Shown one piece after another: positions 45,801 to 53,384 of a DNA stretch of 64,000 nt (the first letter of the stretch is position 1; every line of letters starts with the position of its first letter). The position numbers and the translations under genes are program-made. This DNA is from Bodo saltans (taxonomy: Eukaryota; Euglenozoa; Kinetoplastea; Eubodonida; Bodonidae), in assembly GCA_001460835.1 (NCBI GenBank), contig CYKH01001400.1, positions 47,566 to 111,565 on the forward strand, written 5' to 3'. The notes below the pieces were generated by a model that saw only the letters and a program-made list of their open reading frames with translations, made no database searches and was not told the DNA's origin.

Positions 45801-47475
45801 GCTGATGACCCGCTACGGCCTCGAGCAGCGGCCCAATCCTGGCGCCCTCTCCGAGCAGAATGTGACCACTGTCCGTCGATGCGCAGGTTGTATCTTTGAT
45901 AGACCGCACGCATTCTGCACTCAGTGTGGGTACTTGTTCTGCACCGACTGTTTCTACTTCATTCATCGGCCTCGCAACGAGACCTTCATGTGGTATTCTT
46001 CGCAGCATCCAGGACGCATTAGGGCAATGGTCACACAAGATTTCTTGCAACATAATGACTTTGAGCACACAGCCATTTCCGTAGAATCGCTTTTCAGAAG
46101 TGCCGCGATGGGAGATGCAGGCAGCCCTGCCACTGCATCAACGACATCCCCTGTCGATGTACCTGTTATGGCAACAGCAGTGAGTGAGGATGCAAATTCA
46201 ACTGCGTCAAGGAGTGCAAGGAAGGTGCTAGAGACCTTTCGAGCCATGTGTTCGGAGCATCCTGAAAGCGAGCTGGCAACTGTTTCAGGAGGAGGGCTGT
46301 CTGACGAAGCGTTTCGGCTGGCCATTCACAACGTTCTCGCACAGTTGGAAGAACGACTTCGTGTTTCGTGCGCAGAAGCCACCCCCTCGACTGAATTTAA
46401 GGAACAGGCCGCTAAGGCAAGCCCAGGCAAAGGCAAAAAGAAGAAGCCTGCGGCTCGCGATCCCACTGCAGAGCAAAAGCGTCTTGTCACCGGAGCATTA
46501 GACGCGTTCCATCCGACCCAAGTCTCACATCTCCTTGAAGTGGTTGGCCGCTTCCAACTTCGAGTTCCACCTACCGTGTATCGTCTTGTGATGGGAACCG
46601 ATGAGCATACCGAGCGTCGGGGCGATAGCAAGACAGGAGGTGGCCGTCGCGTTTCGACCATTTCGCGACTTGTGCTTGATGGTAAGGGGGAGCGTCGTGC
46701 CAGTATCGAACGAGGGCCTCATCTTCTGAAAGAAGATAACAGTAGTGCACGGCGCAAGAGTGGCCCTGATGATACAGGCCACAGCATGCTCGGCCTGCGT
46801 ATTGATGGTGCAGTGTCTGACGATGACGACGCTCTTGCTGGTCTTGGTGAACCTGTAAGATCGCCTCTTGGCTCAAGCATCTCCCGGTTTGAGCTCGACT
46901 CCGACGATGAAGACGAACAATTGGCCGCGGAGGGTGAAGCAGAGTCCTTGCCTGGAAAGGAGCAGTCTTCACGTGGTAAGCGTGGTGGGGTTGGGCGTGT
47001 CACAATCGCAGAGGACACGGACACATCACCCCCGGCTGCACTTGGTGCGAGCAAGCATCACAAGTCCGCGATGGATCTGAAACTCGAGAAAATGAGGGAG
47101 AATCAACCGGAAGAAGCTCCTATGGCACTGTTTTACGAAGAGTCCGAAGAAAAGGTTGTGGCAGTGAAAACAACGCCTCCACCGAAGCCCCTTCTCACCC
47201 CTGCAGCGTTCCTCATCCCAGAGCCAGAGCCTGTTGGGCCCACCACCGAAGAGCTCCAGAAACAGCGACTAGACGAATTGCTGCTTGATGCACCTGAGAA
47301 GTACGGTTGGTATCATCGAAAGGTAGAACAAAGCAGAACAGCGCTTGCCGGGAACGCCGTGGTCATCTCCATTGACGTCTTTCAGGACCCCACCATTACG
47401 AAACTCAACTCTGTGGCCCTCGAAGGGGAGACGATGGTTCGTTCCATGGTACACCTCGGCTACAGTGTTGACTGA
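42823..47475 (+). CDS. N-terminal part of a giant caspase-like/IQ protein, with a cysteine-rich zinc-finger-like motif; ends at an in-frame TGA
   Basis: A 1550-codon frame. The N-terminal ~380 residues are disordered. Residues ~385-640 contain a folded region ending in ESPRDKDFEEYDDLP, which recurs as ESPRDEDIEEDDRLP in the paralog at 55008. A long Ser/Ala-rich section follows. Residues ~1020-1043 hold a Cys-rich zinc-binding-type motif (CAGC...CTQCGYLFCTDC) like a B-box or PHD fragment. The last ~40 residues (VVISIDVFQDPTITKLN ... MVRSMVHLGYSVD) match the first two strands and helix of a caspase-like (peptidase C14) fold. The TGA at 47473-47475 cuts this fold, and the next frame continues it in phase. 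The two frames together probably represent one gene. The start at 42823 is less certain than the rest. Confidence 0.7.
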   Translation: MSHISSRSRATPLASPLPARDATRELNSIATPPPGARATPSTLGAWHLSSTEPPLSISPQPLFHKQLDASHVPYRNVKKRSTQLPPLRKSAPVGGGDIMKHSESTLAEEAIFLTHGLFSPPRERLLLYKEIPDSVADLRNALLKHQLSDLLSNVKSSSAPTTRQQAESLSHISHHRIHNASPFFGEPLSSTIGGGGGASNNLGRRSYVGIPRLQKHSESHVHLLFHERMDYEDDLLYATFEEDDQKGENGHDGTLHDDGAAAGVTAAYRELLAVGGGSRRETCLPSQATPEPHTMPSGTATTTNSCFRSSHGKGGTATFALPTSFVRFAPAESEASTTADESASTAQHYRQKIIEGIVETQRRKAIESALSVGVEQLNAPPKQIFLRCDFVADHGLKRYQFRAFCGQLVESCVTKPLIESVTRQLSSEPSPLLTDKTPFYNPGAVKGGKSGVQAATKRRRSTKLDLPATSSVSTTATQQILMLSDYDRSYLEQVKKLITVSVCDDDPELLELPRTLFLCVAAPSNTHISLVERVANNIQHTVNTKQHSLLELCKIVDSPYESSTEYNKAQMESPRDKDFEEYDDLPPEEEGWSIEVMPPQRGKWELWALETIQARNKSRNASTTDEGFMVFGSEAFSAFSSRRTSKADGDGSPEAELGESGARGMSLLISEPSTTRNPAEHQQHQKQQSSRAGSASSSRPLVDLLDVSVVNTDGGQGAASSRRDDSGVDFFQVARRQRRNKNPTDQQDTSGNEVVNALLPAQGTPRTPLDAPAHGEKSAASQERSFSLVYGTDGSPASPITSGSASSNTTTTAKQAVGQSSFYSPSNSTTETGSPAGSPMLSGSRRHSKVFGAAVKNQRLRRLASISGGGEAVASIMSQVDCGAPVAPLIASVKEAASPTKKPADAPRPSSASSTDSLDDILLGTSPGDSTATNPTSAALDLFGVQSEYQTKLRWVSAHQAVAPESIITGRKAKGKGKAKVSLEEVLKQRLDMLMTRYGLEQRPNPGALSEQNVTTVRRCAGCIFDRPHAFCTQCGYLFCTDCFYFIHRPRNETFMWYSSQHPGRIRAMVTQDFLQHNDFEHTAISVESLFRSAAMGDAGSPATASTTSPVDVPVMATAVSEDANSTASRSARKVLETFRAMCSEHPESELATVSGGGLSDEAFRLAIHNVLAQLEERLRVSCAEATPSTEFKEQAAKASPGKGKKKKPAARDPTAEQKRLVTGALDAFHPTQVSHLLEVVGRFQLRVPPTVYRLVMGTDEHTERRGDSKTGGGRRVSTISRLVLDGKGERRASIERGPHLLKEDNSSARRKSGPDDTGHSMLGLRIDGAVSDDDDALAGLGEPVRSPLGSSISRFELDSDDEDEQLAAEGEAESLPGKEQSSRGKRGGVGRVTIAEDTDTSPPAALGASKHHKSAMDLKLEKMRENQPEEAPMALFYEESEEKVVAVKTTPPPKPLLTPAAFLIPEPEPVGPTTEELQKQRLDELLLDAPEKYGWYHRKVEQSRTALAGNAVVISIDVFQDPTITKLNSVALEGETMVRSMVHLGYSVD

Positions 47476-50469
47476 ATGAAGCCGTCCGCTGAGGTGCCAT
47501 TCCTCCGCCCTACTGCTTTTAACATCGCCCAGCACATTCGTACGCTTCAGAAAATCGTCATTGCCAACGATGAAATTGCATCACGTAAACTCGTCGTTGT
47601 GATGTTGTCGCGAGGTATTCTAGCACGGCCTAGATGCTTCGGGAAGCAGCAGCCCAAAGCGCCGCCCTTGCCTCCTTCTCCTCCTCTAGTTGGTGGTGTC
47701 ACTTCCGTTGTTCCAGAATTACTACCGCCGTATCAACTAGTGGCGTTAGCTAAAAAAAAAAGTAAACTCGTCGTTGTGATGTTGTCGCGAGGTATTCTAG
47801 CGCTGCCTAGATGCTTCGGGAAGCAGCAGCCCAAAGCGCCTTTGTCTCCTCCTGGTGGTGTCACTCTCGTTCCAGAATTACTGCCGCCGTATCAACTAGT
47901 GGCGTTAGCCTATGACTCTGTGTTCTCTGATGTAGATGGGTCGTTGAGTGTCGAGAGATGTGTGACCTCCTCTCTGATAGAGGGGCTGCGAGATGAGTTC
48001 GATCGTCCTCCTCTGTTTGTCATGGATTGCTGGCCACTCCGGAATGCAGCGCATTCACTGGACGAAGAAGGATTAGGGTTTGGTTTGTTACTCGGTCGCG
48101 GTACTGTGTTAAAGAAGGAAAAGGTGGCTGTGGAAGAATCGAACGCCGACGTTACGAACGCAGCCGGTGACCAGCAGACGAGCCCCGGTCCCATAAGTGG
48201 TGGTGCAGGTGGTATTGCAGCCTCGGCCGTATCACCCACAAACAGCGTCAATGAGAGTGACGATCCGCAATCCCCGACCACAAACAGCGGCCTGGCACAG
48301 CAAGCGCTGGTAGAAACAGTGAGCGACGACGAATTAAGTTCATCACAGAAAGCGATTGCAGTAGTAGCAGGAGGAGGGGACATTGCTGAGGAAGTCATGC
48401 GTGTCGCCCCCATCCGATTGGCGTTCTCCTATCTCCCTCATCAGGGTGGGTTGATGGCATATTACCTGCTACGGGCACTGGAGGGCCGATCGTTATTCTC
48501 GCGGGTTGTGATGAGTCACGCTGAGTCCTCACCAAAGAAAATTGCCGCAAAGGCCCGCACACAAGGATGGAGCGTGAAGCACCGTCCTGCTGTTAAGATA
48601 GAAGATTATGAAGTAAGCGCGGTGGATCTGTACGCCTTCATTAGCCGGCGAGTCGAATCGAAAGGCGCTCGCTTTCTGTTCGGTGATGAGCTTGCCTCAG
48701 CGAACGTTGTAGACGCGGACGATCCACCTGTTGCTTCGACTCCCTCTGTTGTCCCTCAAGGGGCAACGGCAGCTGGCAGAAAGAAAAAATCCATCGCGCC
48801 TACGCCTAAGCCATTTGTTGCTGGTGGTGGTGGAGCAAGTCCCCAACGATCCACCTCTCCAGCGAAGACGAGGGCAGTATCCCCTCCCTTCTTAATGCGG
48901 CGACCTTCGAAATTAGCGTCGGTCACCATCAATCGACTGGTAGCACAACGTGAAACGATGAGAAAGGATCCATTTATTGCCATTTCCGATGATAGCGTTG
49001 TGCCAGCCCTCTCATTCCCTCCAGCGATCGTCACCGAAATGATGCGGTTGTCTATGACCAGCAGTGGCAACCCATTTGCAGAGCAAAAAAATATCGAGAC
49101 GATGTTTCATCTCGACGAGGCACGCCGGTTCCACGTCACCATGTGGACTCGGTGCGACGTGCCGCAACAACTTGGTGGGGCGCCTCTTCACCGCACACGT
49201 TCTGCGCTGGAAGAAGCCGCCGTTGCCGCTGGTGGCGTTGGAGCCGCGGCAGCTACTGCGCCCACCCTCGAGGAGGACACGATTTACAATAATCGATGGA
49301 GGCGCAACCTCATCAACATGTTTCAGCTTGCGATCAATGGGAGTCGTGGTGTGACAAGGAACGGTCGTATGATTCAGGTCGTTGGCACCCGATGCGAATG
49401 TTCAATCATTTTAGATTTCGGTGCGGGGTGGATGGACGAGCCTGGAACCTGGAAGCGGATCCAAACATTCCTTGACAACGGCATTGCCGACGCCGAGCGC
49501 ATCACCGGGAAACAGAAAATGTTTTCAGTCGTGAAAACGTTGCGGGAGGGGATAGTGCAGATTGTTTGCACGCACGTGGACTTCAGGGCGGTTCTGCTGC
49601 AAACTCTCGCTTCGCACGAGCGACGAGCGGCAAGCAAAGGGCTAGGATTTCCACGACCAAATGTGTGGGCCTCTATTATTGTTTCCATTCTCGGAACTCG
49701 AAGAGACTTCAGGAGAGTTCGAAAAATGGTGGCGCTACAGTCCACTGGCTCCCACCTGCTTTTATTGCGAAATGTGGAAAGTGATCCTGTTGCTGAAAAT
49801 TTTCATGCTGTAGTCGCCAAGATCCAAGCGGTTTTTCGAGCAAGAAAAGTTCGGACATTCATTCGCAACGTCGATGACCTCATTGAACGTGAGGAGCGTG
49901 TTCGAGAGATGCACGAATCGCAGTTTTCTGCAGCCATGGATGAGGTCGCAATGCTCCTTCGCGATGCACAAGAACAAGAGCTCACAACACTCGAAGTCGC
50001 ATCCCGCGATGAGCTTACTACCACAGAAGTCGAAGAGTTTGTACAGCTAATCGATGAACTCAAGGAATGCCTCGATGTAGAGTCGTTGATTGGAAGACGC
50101 GAGATTGACAACGTCGAGGAGCAGGAATGGATGAAGTTATTCGAGGCGCCAAATCGCTGGATGATACAAAGTGCAGAAGAGAAGCGGTGGGCATTTATGT
50201 TACATTCACATAAGTTGCAGTTTCGCCAAGTGTGGCAACGCTACTACATCATCATTGAGGAGTACCAGGAGCGTATCCGTCTTCGTACGGATGCACGTGC
50301 TTTTGTCGTCAAACTCCCGAAGTTGCTTCGCATTCCTGGATTTTTCAGCATGCAATTGCCTCCCTGCGATTTTGATGTGGCGAGCTCGCTTGTGATGTTT
50401 CCGCCAAATTTTAAGACGTTGTACCAAAAAGCAAAGAGGGCACAAGAAGAGCCTCCACAAGATTTTTAG
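47476..50469 (+). CDS. C-terminal part of the giant caspase-like/IQ protein, in phase after the TGA
   Basis: A 997-codon frame starting with an ATG that directly follows the TGA of the preceding frame, in the same phase. There is no space for a trans-splice acceptor. It continues the caspase-like fold: LVVVMLSRGIL sits where caspases have the SGHG histidine, and FVMDCWPLRN where they have DACxSG. The catalytic His is absent and the Cys is displaced. GGLMAYYLLRALEGR matches the last helix of the fold. Then come disordered Pro/Ala segments, a conserved region (VWASIIVSILGTRRDFRRVR), an IQ-type motif near residue 780 (KIQAVFRARKVRTF) and a helical C-terminus. The same order occurs in the gene at 55008. 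A calmodulin-regulated scaffold is an inference. A 177-base in-frame duplication lies near its start. Confidence 0.7.
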   Translation: MKPSAEVPFLRPTAFNIAQHIRTLQKIVIANDEIASRKLVVVMLSRGILARPRCFGKQQPKAPPLPPSPPLVGGVTSVVPELLPPYQLVALAKKKSKLVVVMLSRGILALPRCFGKQQPKAPLSPPGGVTLVPELLPPYQLVALAYDSVFSDVDGSLSVERCVTSSLIEGLRDEFDRPPLFVMDCWPLRNAAHSLDEEGLGFGLLLGRGTVLKKEKVAVEESNADVTNAAGDQQTSPGPISGGAGGIAASAVSPTNSVNESDDPQSPTTNSGLAQQALVETVSDDELSSSQKAIAVVAGGGDIAEEVMRVAPIRLAFSYLPHQGGLMAYYLLRALEGRSLFSRVVMSHAESSPKKIAAKARTQGWSVKHRPAVKIEDYEVSAVDLYAFISRRVESKGARFLFGDELASANVVDADDPPVASTPSVVPQGATAAGRKKKSIAPTPKPFVAGGGGASPQRSTSPAKTRAVSPPFLMRRPSKLASVTINRLVAQRETMRKDPFIAISDDSVVPALSFPPAIVTEMMRLSMTSSGNPFAEQKNIETMFHLDEARRFHVTMWTRCDVPQQLGGAPLHRTRSALEEAAVAAGGVGAAAATAPTLEEDTIYNNRWRRNLINMFQLAINGSRGVTRNGRMIQVVGTRCECSIILDFGAGWMDEPGTWKRIQTFLDNGIADAERITGKQKMFSVVKTLREGIVQIVCTHVDFRAVLLQTLASHERRAASKGLGFPRPNVWASIIVSILGTRRDFRRVRKMVALQSTGSHLLLLRNVESDPVAENFHAVVAKIQAVFRARKVRTFIRNVDDLIEREERVREMHESQFSAAMDEVAMLLRDAQEQELTTLEVASRDELTTTEVEEFVQLIDELKECLDVESLIGRREIDNVEEQEWMKLFEAPNRWMIQSAEEKRWAFMLHSHKLQFRQVWQRYYIIIEEYQERIRLRTDARAFVVKLPKLLRIPGFFSMQLPPCDFDVASSLVMFPPNFKTLYQKAKRAQEEPPQDF
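47585..47909 (+). repeat. Tandem in-frame duplication with a 10-A run at the junction
   Basis: Copy 1 runs 47585-47750 and copy 2 47762-47909. They are nearly identical at both ends and differ by a net 18 bases of in-frame indel in the Pro-rich middle. T plus ten A (47751-47761) separates them. Both encode KLVVVMLSRGILA ... LLPPYQLVALA, so one core strand and loop of the caspase-like fold is present twice. The period is 177 bases (59 codons), preserving the frame. Copy 2 connects to the downstream fold in the same way as the single copy in the paralog. Confidence 0.9.
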
Positions 50470-50617
50470 CAAACAGAACGAACAGGTGGGAGAAGGGGTG
50501 TACATTTTATCTTGGCAGTTGACACACACACGTTTGACCAATTGCAGATGTTTGGACCTCATTTGTTCTTCAAATGGCATCCCCATTTATTTCGTAAAAA
50601 GTAAACACAAAAAAAAA
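50470..50617 (+). promoter_or_regulatory. Spacer with candidate acceptors and an 18-codon upstream ORF
   Basis: AG 50546-50547 follows TTTGACCAATTGC and is directly followed by an ATG (50548) opening an 18-codon frame ending at TAA just before the A-run. AG 50600-50601, after a T/C-rich stretch, would instead give a leader of about 16 bases lacking that ORF. The choice of acceptor would therefore decide whether the upstream ORF is present. Confidence 0.4.
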
Positions 50618-53173
50618 ATGAGCGAAAACAAAATTGGATGTCACGGCCAACAATCGTTTCTTGTTGTGTTCGACTTTGATCACACGTTACTGGAATGCAA
50701 TAGCGACACTGCAATCCCTGATCACCTAGGCCTTACGAAGCAACAAGACGAGCTTATTCAGCGACAAATGCAGTGGACAAATTTGATTTCGACTCTCATT
50801 GGTCCCTTCACGAAGGAAGAATTGACGGCAGCTGCGCAAGCTGCAGTGACTGTTCACCCTGGCGTGGTGAAGATGCTTCAGTTTCTCATGTCCGTTGTTC
50901 AACACCGAACCGATCAACCAGCGCATGTTGCTGGTGAGATCCCGCCCATTGAAGTTTGCATCGCGTCGGATGCCAACACACATTTTATTGAAGCCATCGT
51001 TGCTAAGCACTTTCCTTTCCTTACATTGACATCTCTGCACACCAATCCGTACTGCGATCTGCGTGGCACAGACGAAGAAACGCCTACCCGGAAGTCGAAA
51101 TTGGTGTGGTACGAACCCGAACCTGGACACAACTGCAGCCTTTGTTGCTCTCGAGGCAGACCACATATGTGCAAGAGTCGAATCATTCATCGGTGCCTCA
51201 AAAATTCGAAGTTGGTGGACCCCACCATTGTCTTCGTTGGTGATGGAAGCAACGACTACTGCCCAGTTCTCAACTGCCTTCGTCCAAGAGATCACGTGTT
51301 TGCACGTCTTGACTTTCCACTTTCTAAAGATCTTGCGATTCAAGGAGGAGGCTGCTGCCACATGCGCGTTTGGAAGTCTGGCGATGACTTACTAACGTTG
51401 TTTGAGCAAGTATTGCTGAAGTCAACCTACCGCCTGCCCACTGTTGTGCGCTTTGGGGACTATGCAGCGGAGGAATTTCGCTATCGCACGCTGCTGAAGC
51501 GCGTTCCTCAAGTCGTGCGTGCCGTGATCAGCGAGAACAAGGAAGACCTTTCTGAGACAGCAGTTGCTGCTCTCTCTCAACTCGCAAACAGCCTCGAAGA
51601 TCCCCATGGTCTTGTGATGCCGCTCCCTGGGCAGCAGGAACCACCTCAGTGGCTCATGAACTACTCTCGCACTGCCACATTCGTGCAAACAACGAGCGAC
51701 GGCAAAGGTCGAGAAGGAGAACCATTGGAACGAGGCAAGAAAGTGACGTGGGCGCAAATTCCGTGGCTCCATGGTGAAATCTACATGTACCAGCTGATGA
51801 CATTGCTTGCCCATCTAGCTGACTCCTCCCCCGTCACAACAACGACAACAACAACGCTGTTAGTGACTCCGCACGCTACGCATTCCCCGGTCGTCGCATT
51901 CGAAGACCGCGCATTGTGCGTTCAGCGTCAACGCACAGTAGAGTCCCCGGTGCATAAGGAGACAGTCGTAGCAGATGAAGTCGACCACCCAGCTCATCGA
52001 ACGGCACAACGAGTGGCACCAGAGAATCAATTCTTCGATCCCGCCTTCCTTGCAATTCCCACAAGTGCAGCCTTCATCCCCAGAGTGCTTGATATCTTTC
52101 ATGAGTCCAAGGACAAGATGCTGAACGCCATGTTGTCCACGCGTATCGTACCAATGGTGGATGCAAGGCCATGGAGCCGTGAGGACGGGCTCGAGGAAGT
52201 CTTGCTTGGAATGCTGTGGGGGAACAGCGTCGACCTCAGTCTCCTGCAAGAAAATAGAGATGAGAAATTGAAGTCATTACAAGGCGCATTTCCACCAGCG
52301 AAGCAGATCCTTGGAAATGATATGAAACCCCTTTCGGAATACGTGGAACGTTTAGCTCGAGGAACTTCCACCACGGCGCACATCGACATCGTGTTGGACA
52401 ACGCAGGTGTCGAGTTGACTGGTGACCTTTGCTTTGCCGCATGGATCTTGCTTCACTCATCGTGCCTCAGTGTGACCCTTCACCTGAAATCGATGCCTTT
52501 CTATGTCAGCGATACAACGTATCAAGACGTGGATCGTCTGTTTGCCGCTCTGCGATCACAAAGCTCAAGTGATGCGTGCCGTGAATTCGTCTCGCTTCTA
52601 GAACACCATCGTGATGTTACGAAGCGGCTCCAGCTAAGTGCAGATGCTTGTTGGGTTTCGCCGATGGAATATCGAGATCTTCCACCGCAGGTTGTCAACG
52701 CATTTTTCTTTACGCAGCGACTCACGCTCCCTGAGTCATCGGATCCTGACGCACTGTACGCGCCACCAATGCCGCACCCTGAAGCCGTCCAGCGGTTCGC
52801 AAAGTCAGCCTTAGTGATATTCAAAGGGGATCTCAACTTCCGCCGCCTTGTAGGGGATCGATACTGGGACCAACGATCATTCTTCGCTGCTTCTCAACAG
52901 GCCTCTGATGTTGATGCAACATTCGATGCGCTGACCTCCTTCAGTAAGTGCGCACGCTCTGCTCCCACGCTTCAACAAGCCGTGGAAGATTTTTGGCCCA
53001 CCAGCGTTGTTCCTTTGGCTGCCCTGAGAACACTCAAGTCTGAGCTCACAGCAGGTGTTCCCCTCGATGCGATCGATGCCCTGGATGCCGACAAAGCAAC
53101 TCGCGCCAATTGGCGGGTCACTGGGGACTTCGCCGTAGCTCTGTTCACGGGGCCACCCAGCACCTACCGATAG
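50618..53173 (+). CDS. Fusion of PHOSPHO-type HAD phosphatase and ARMT1/DUF89 damage-control phosphatase
   Basis: An 851-residue protein with two unrelated phosphatase domains. Residues ~10-275 are a PHOSPHO1/2-like HAD domain: DFDHT at 19-23 (Asp19 nucleophile, Asp21 acid), AIPDHL, a Cys-rich loop with CSLCCSRGRP and HMCKS, then VGDGSNDYCP. Family members hydrolyse phosphoethanolamine, phosphocholine or pyridoxal phosphate. Residues ~285-800 are a DUF89/ARMT1-type domain: VRFGDYAAEEFRYRTL, WLMNY, then the metal-binding signature DNAGVEL with Asp594 and Asn595, and FKGDLNFRRLVGD with Asp738. These metal-dependent enzymes remove damaged or surplus phosphometabolites. Both active sites look complete, so a two-step or dual-substrate housekeeping role is plausible. 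The ATG at 50618 follows an A-run; the in-frame stretch upstream of it lacks an ATG. Confidence 0.85.
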   Translation: MSENKIGCHGQQSFLVVFDFDHTLLECNSDTAIPDHLGLTKQQDELIQRQMQWTNLISTLIGPFTKEELTAAAQAAVTVHPGVVKMLQFLMSVVQHRTDQPAHVAGEIPPIEVCIASDANTHFIEAIVAKHFPFLTLTSLHTNPYCDLRGTDEETPTRKSKLVWYEPEPGHNCSLCCSRGRPHMCKSRIIHRCLKNSKLVDPTIVFVGDGSNDYCPVLNCLRPRDHVFARLDFPLSKDLAIQGGGCCHMRVWKSGDDLLTLFEQVLLKSTYRLPTVVRFGDYAAEEFRYRTLLKRVPQVVRAVISENKEDLSETAVAALSQLANSLEDPHGLVMPLPGQQEPPQWLMNYSRTATFVQTTSDGKGREGEPLERGKKVTWAQIPWLHGEIYMYQLMTLLAHLADSSPVTTTTTTTLLVTPHATHSPVVAFEDRALCVQRQRTVESPVHKETVVADEVDHPAHRTAQRVAPENQFFDPAFLAIPTSAAFIPRVLDIFHESKDKMLNAMLSTRIVPMVDARPWSREDGLEEVLLGMLWGNSVDLSLLQENRDEKLKSLQGAFPPAKQILGNDMKPLSEYVERLARGTSTTAHIDIVLDNAGVELTGDLCFAAWILLHSSCLSVTLHLKSMPFYVSDTTYQDVDRLFAALRSQSSSDACREFVSLLEHHRDVTKRLQLSADACWVSPMEYRDLPPQVVNAFFFTQRLTLPESSDPDALYAPPMPHPEAVQRFAKSALVIFKGDLNFRRLVGDRYWDQRSFFAASQQASDVDATFDALTSFSKCARSAPTLQQAVEDFWPTSVVPLAALRTLKSELTAGVPLDAIDALDADKATRANWRVTGDFAVALFTGPPSTYR

Positions 53174-53284
53174 CGACGATTTCCATACAACATTGAATGT
53201 TTATCACCCCTTAGTTTTCTCTCACTGATTTGAGTTTTGTGTAAATTTTCTATCGCAACGCTTCTCGTTTTGATTGTTACTGCT

Positions 53285-53286
53285 AG
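53285..53286 (+). promoter_or_regulatory. Candidate trans-splice acceptor AG
   Basis: CTTCTCGTTTTGATTGTTACTGCTAG ends here, 98 bases before the ATG at 53385. Weaker AGs follow closer to the ATG. Confidence 0.45.
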
Positions 53287-53384
53287 CTAAACAAAAGGGA
53301 TTGTTTCTCGATTCAGAGGTATTTTTAAATCACACGTTTCCCCTTCTTCGATTTTGCGAAACTCATTATCCTCTTTCCAAACCG

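Noticed and set aside
47473-47475. TGA as a selenocysteine codon or reassigned sense codon
   Set aside because: The aligned paralog has a hydrophobic residue, not Cys, at this position, and TGA terminates other genes in the window (for example at 2287, 37873 and 54602). General reassignment is excluded; selenocysteine would also need a SECIS element after 50469, which I could not identify.
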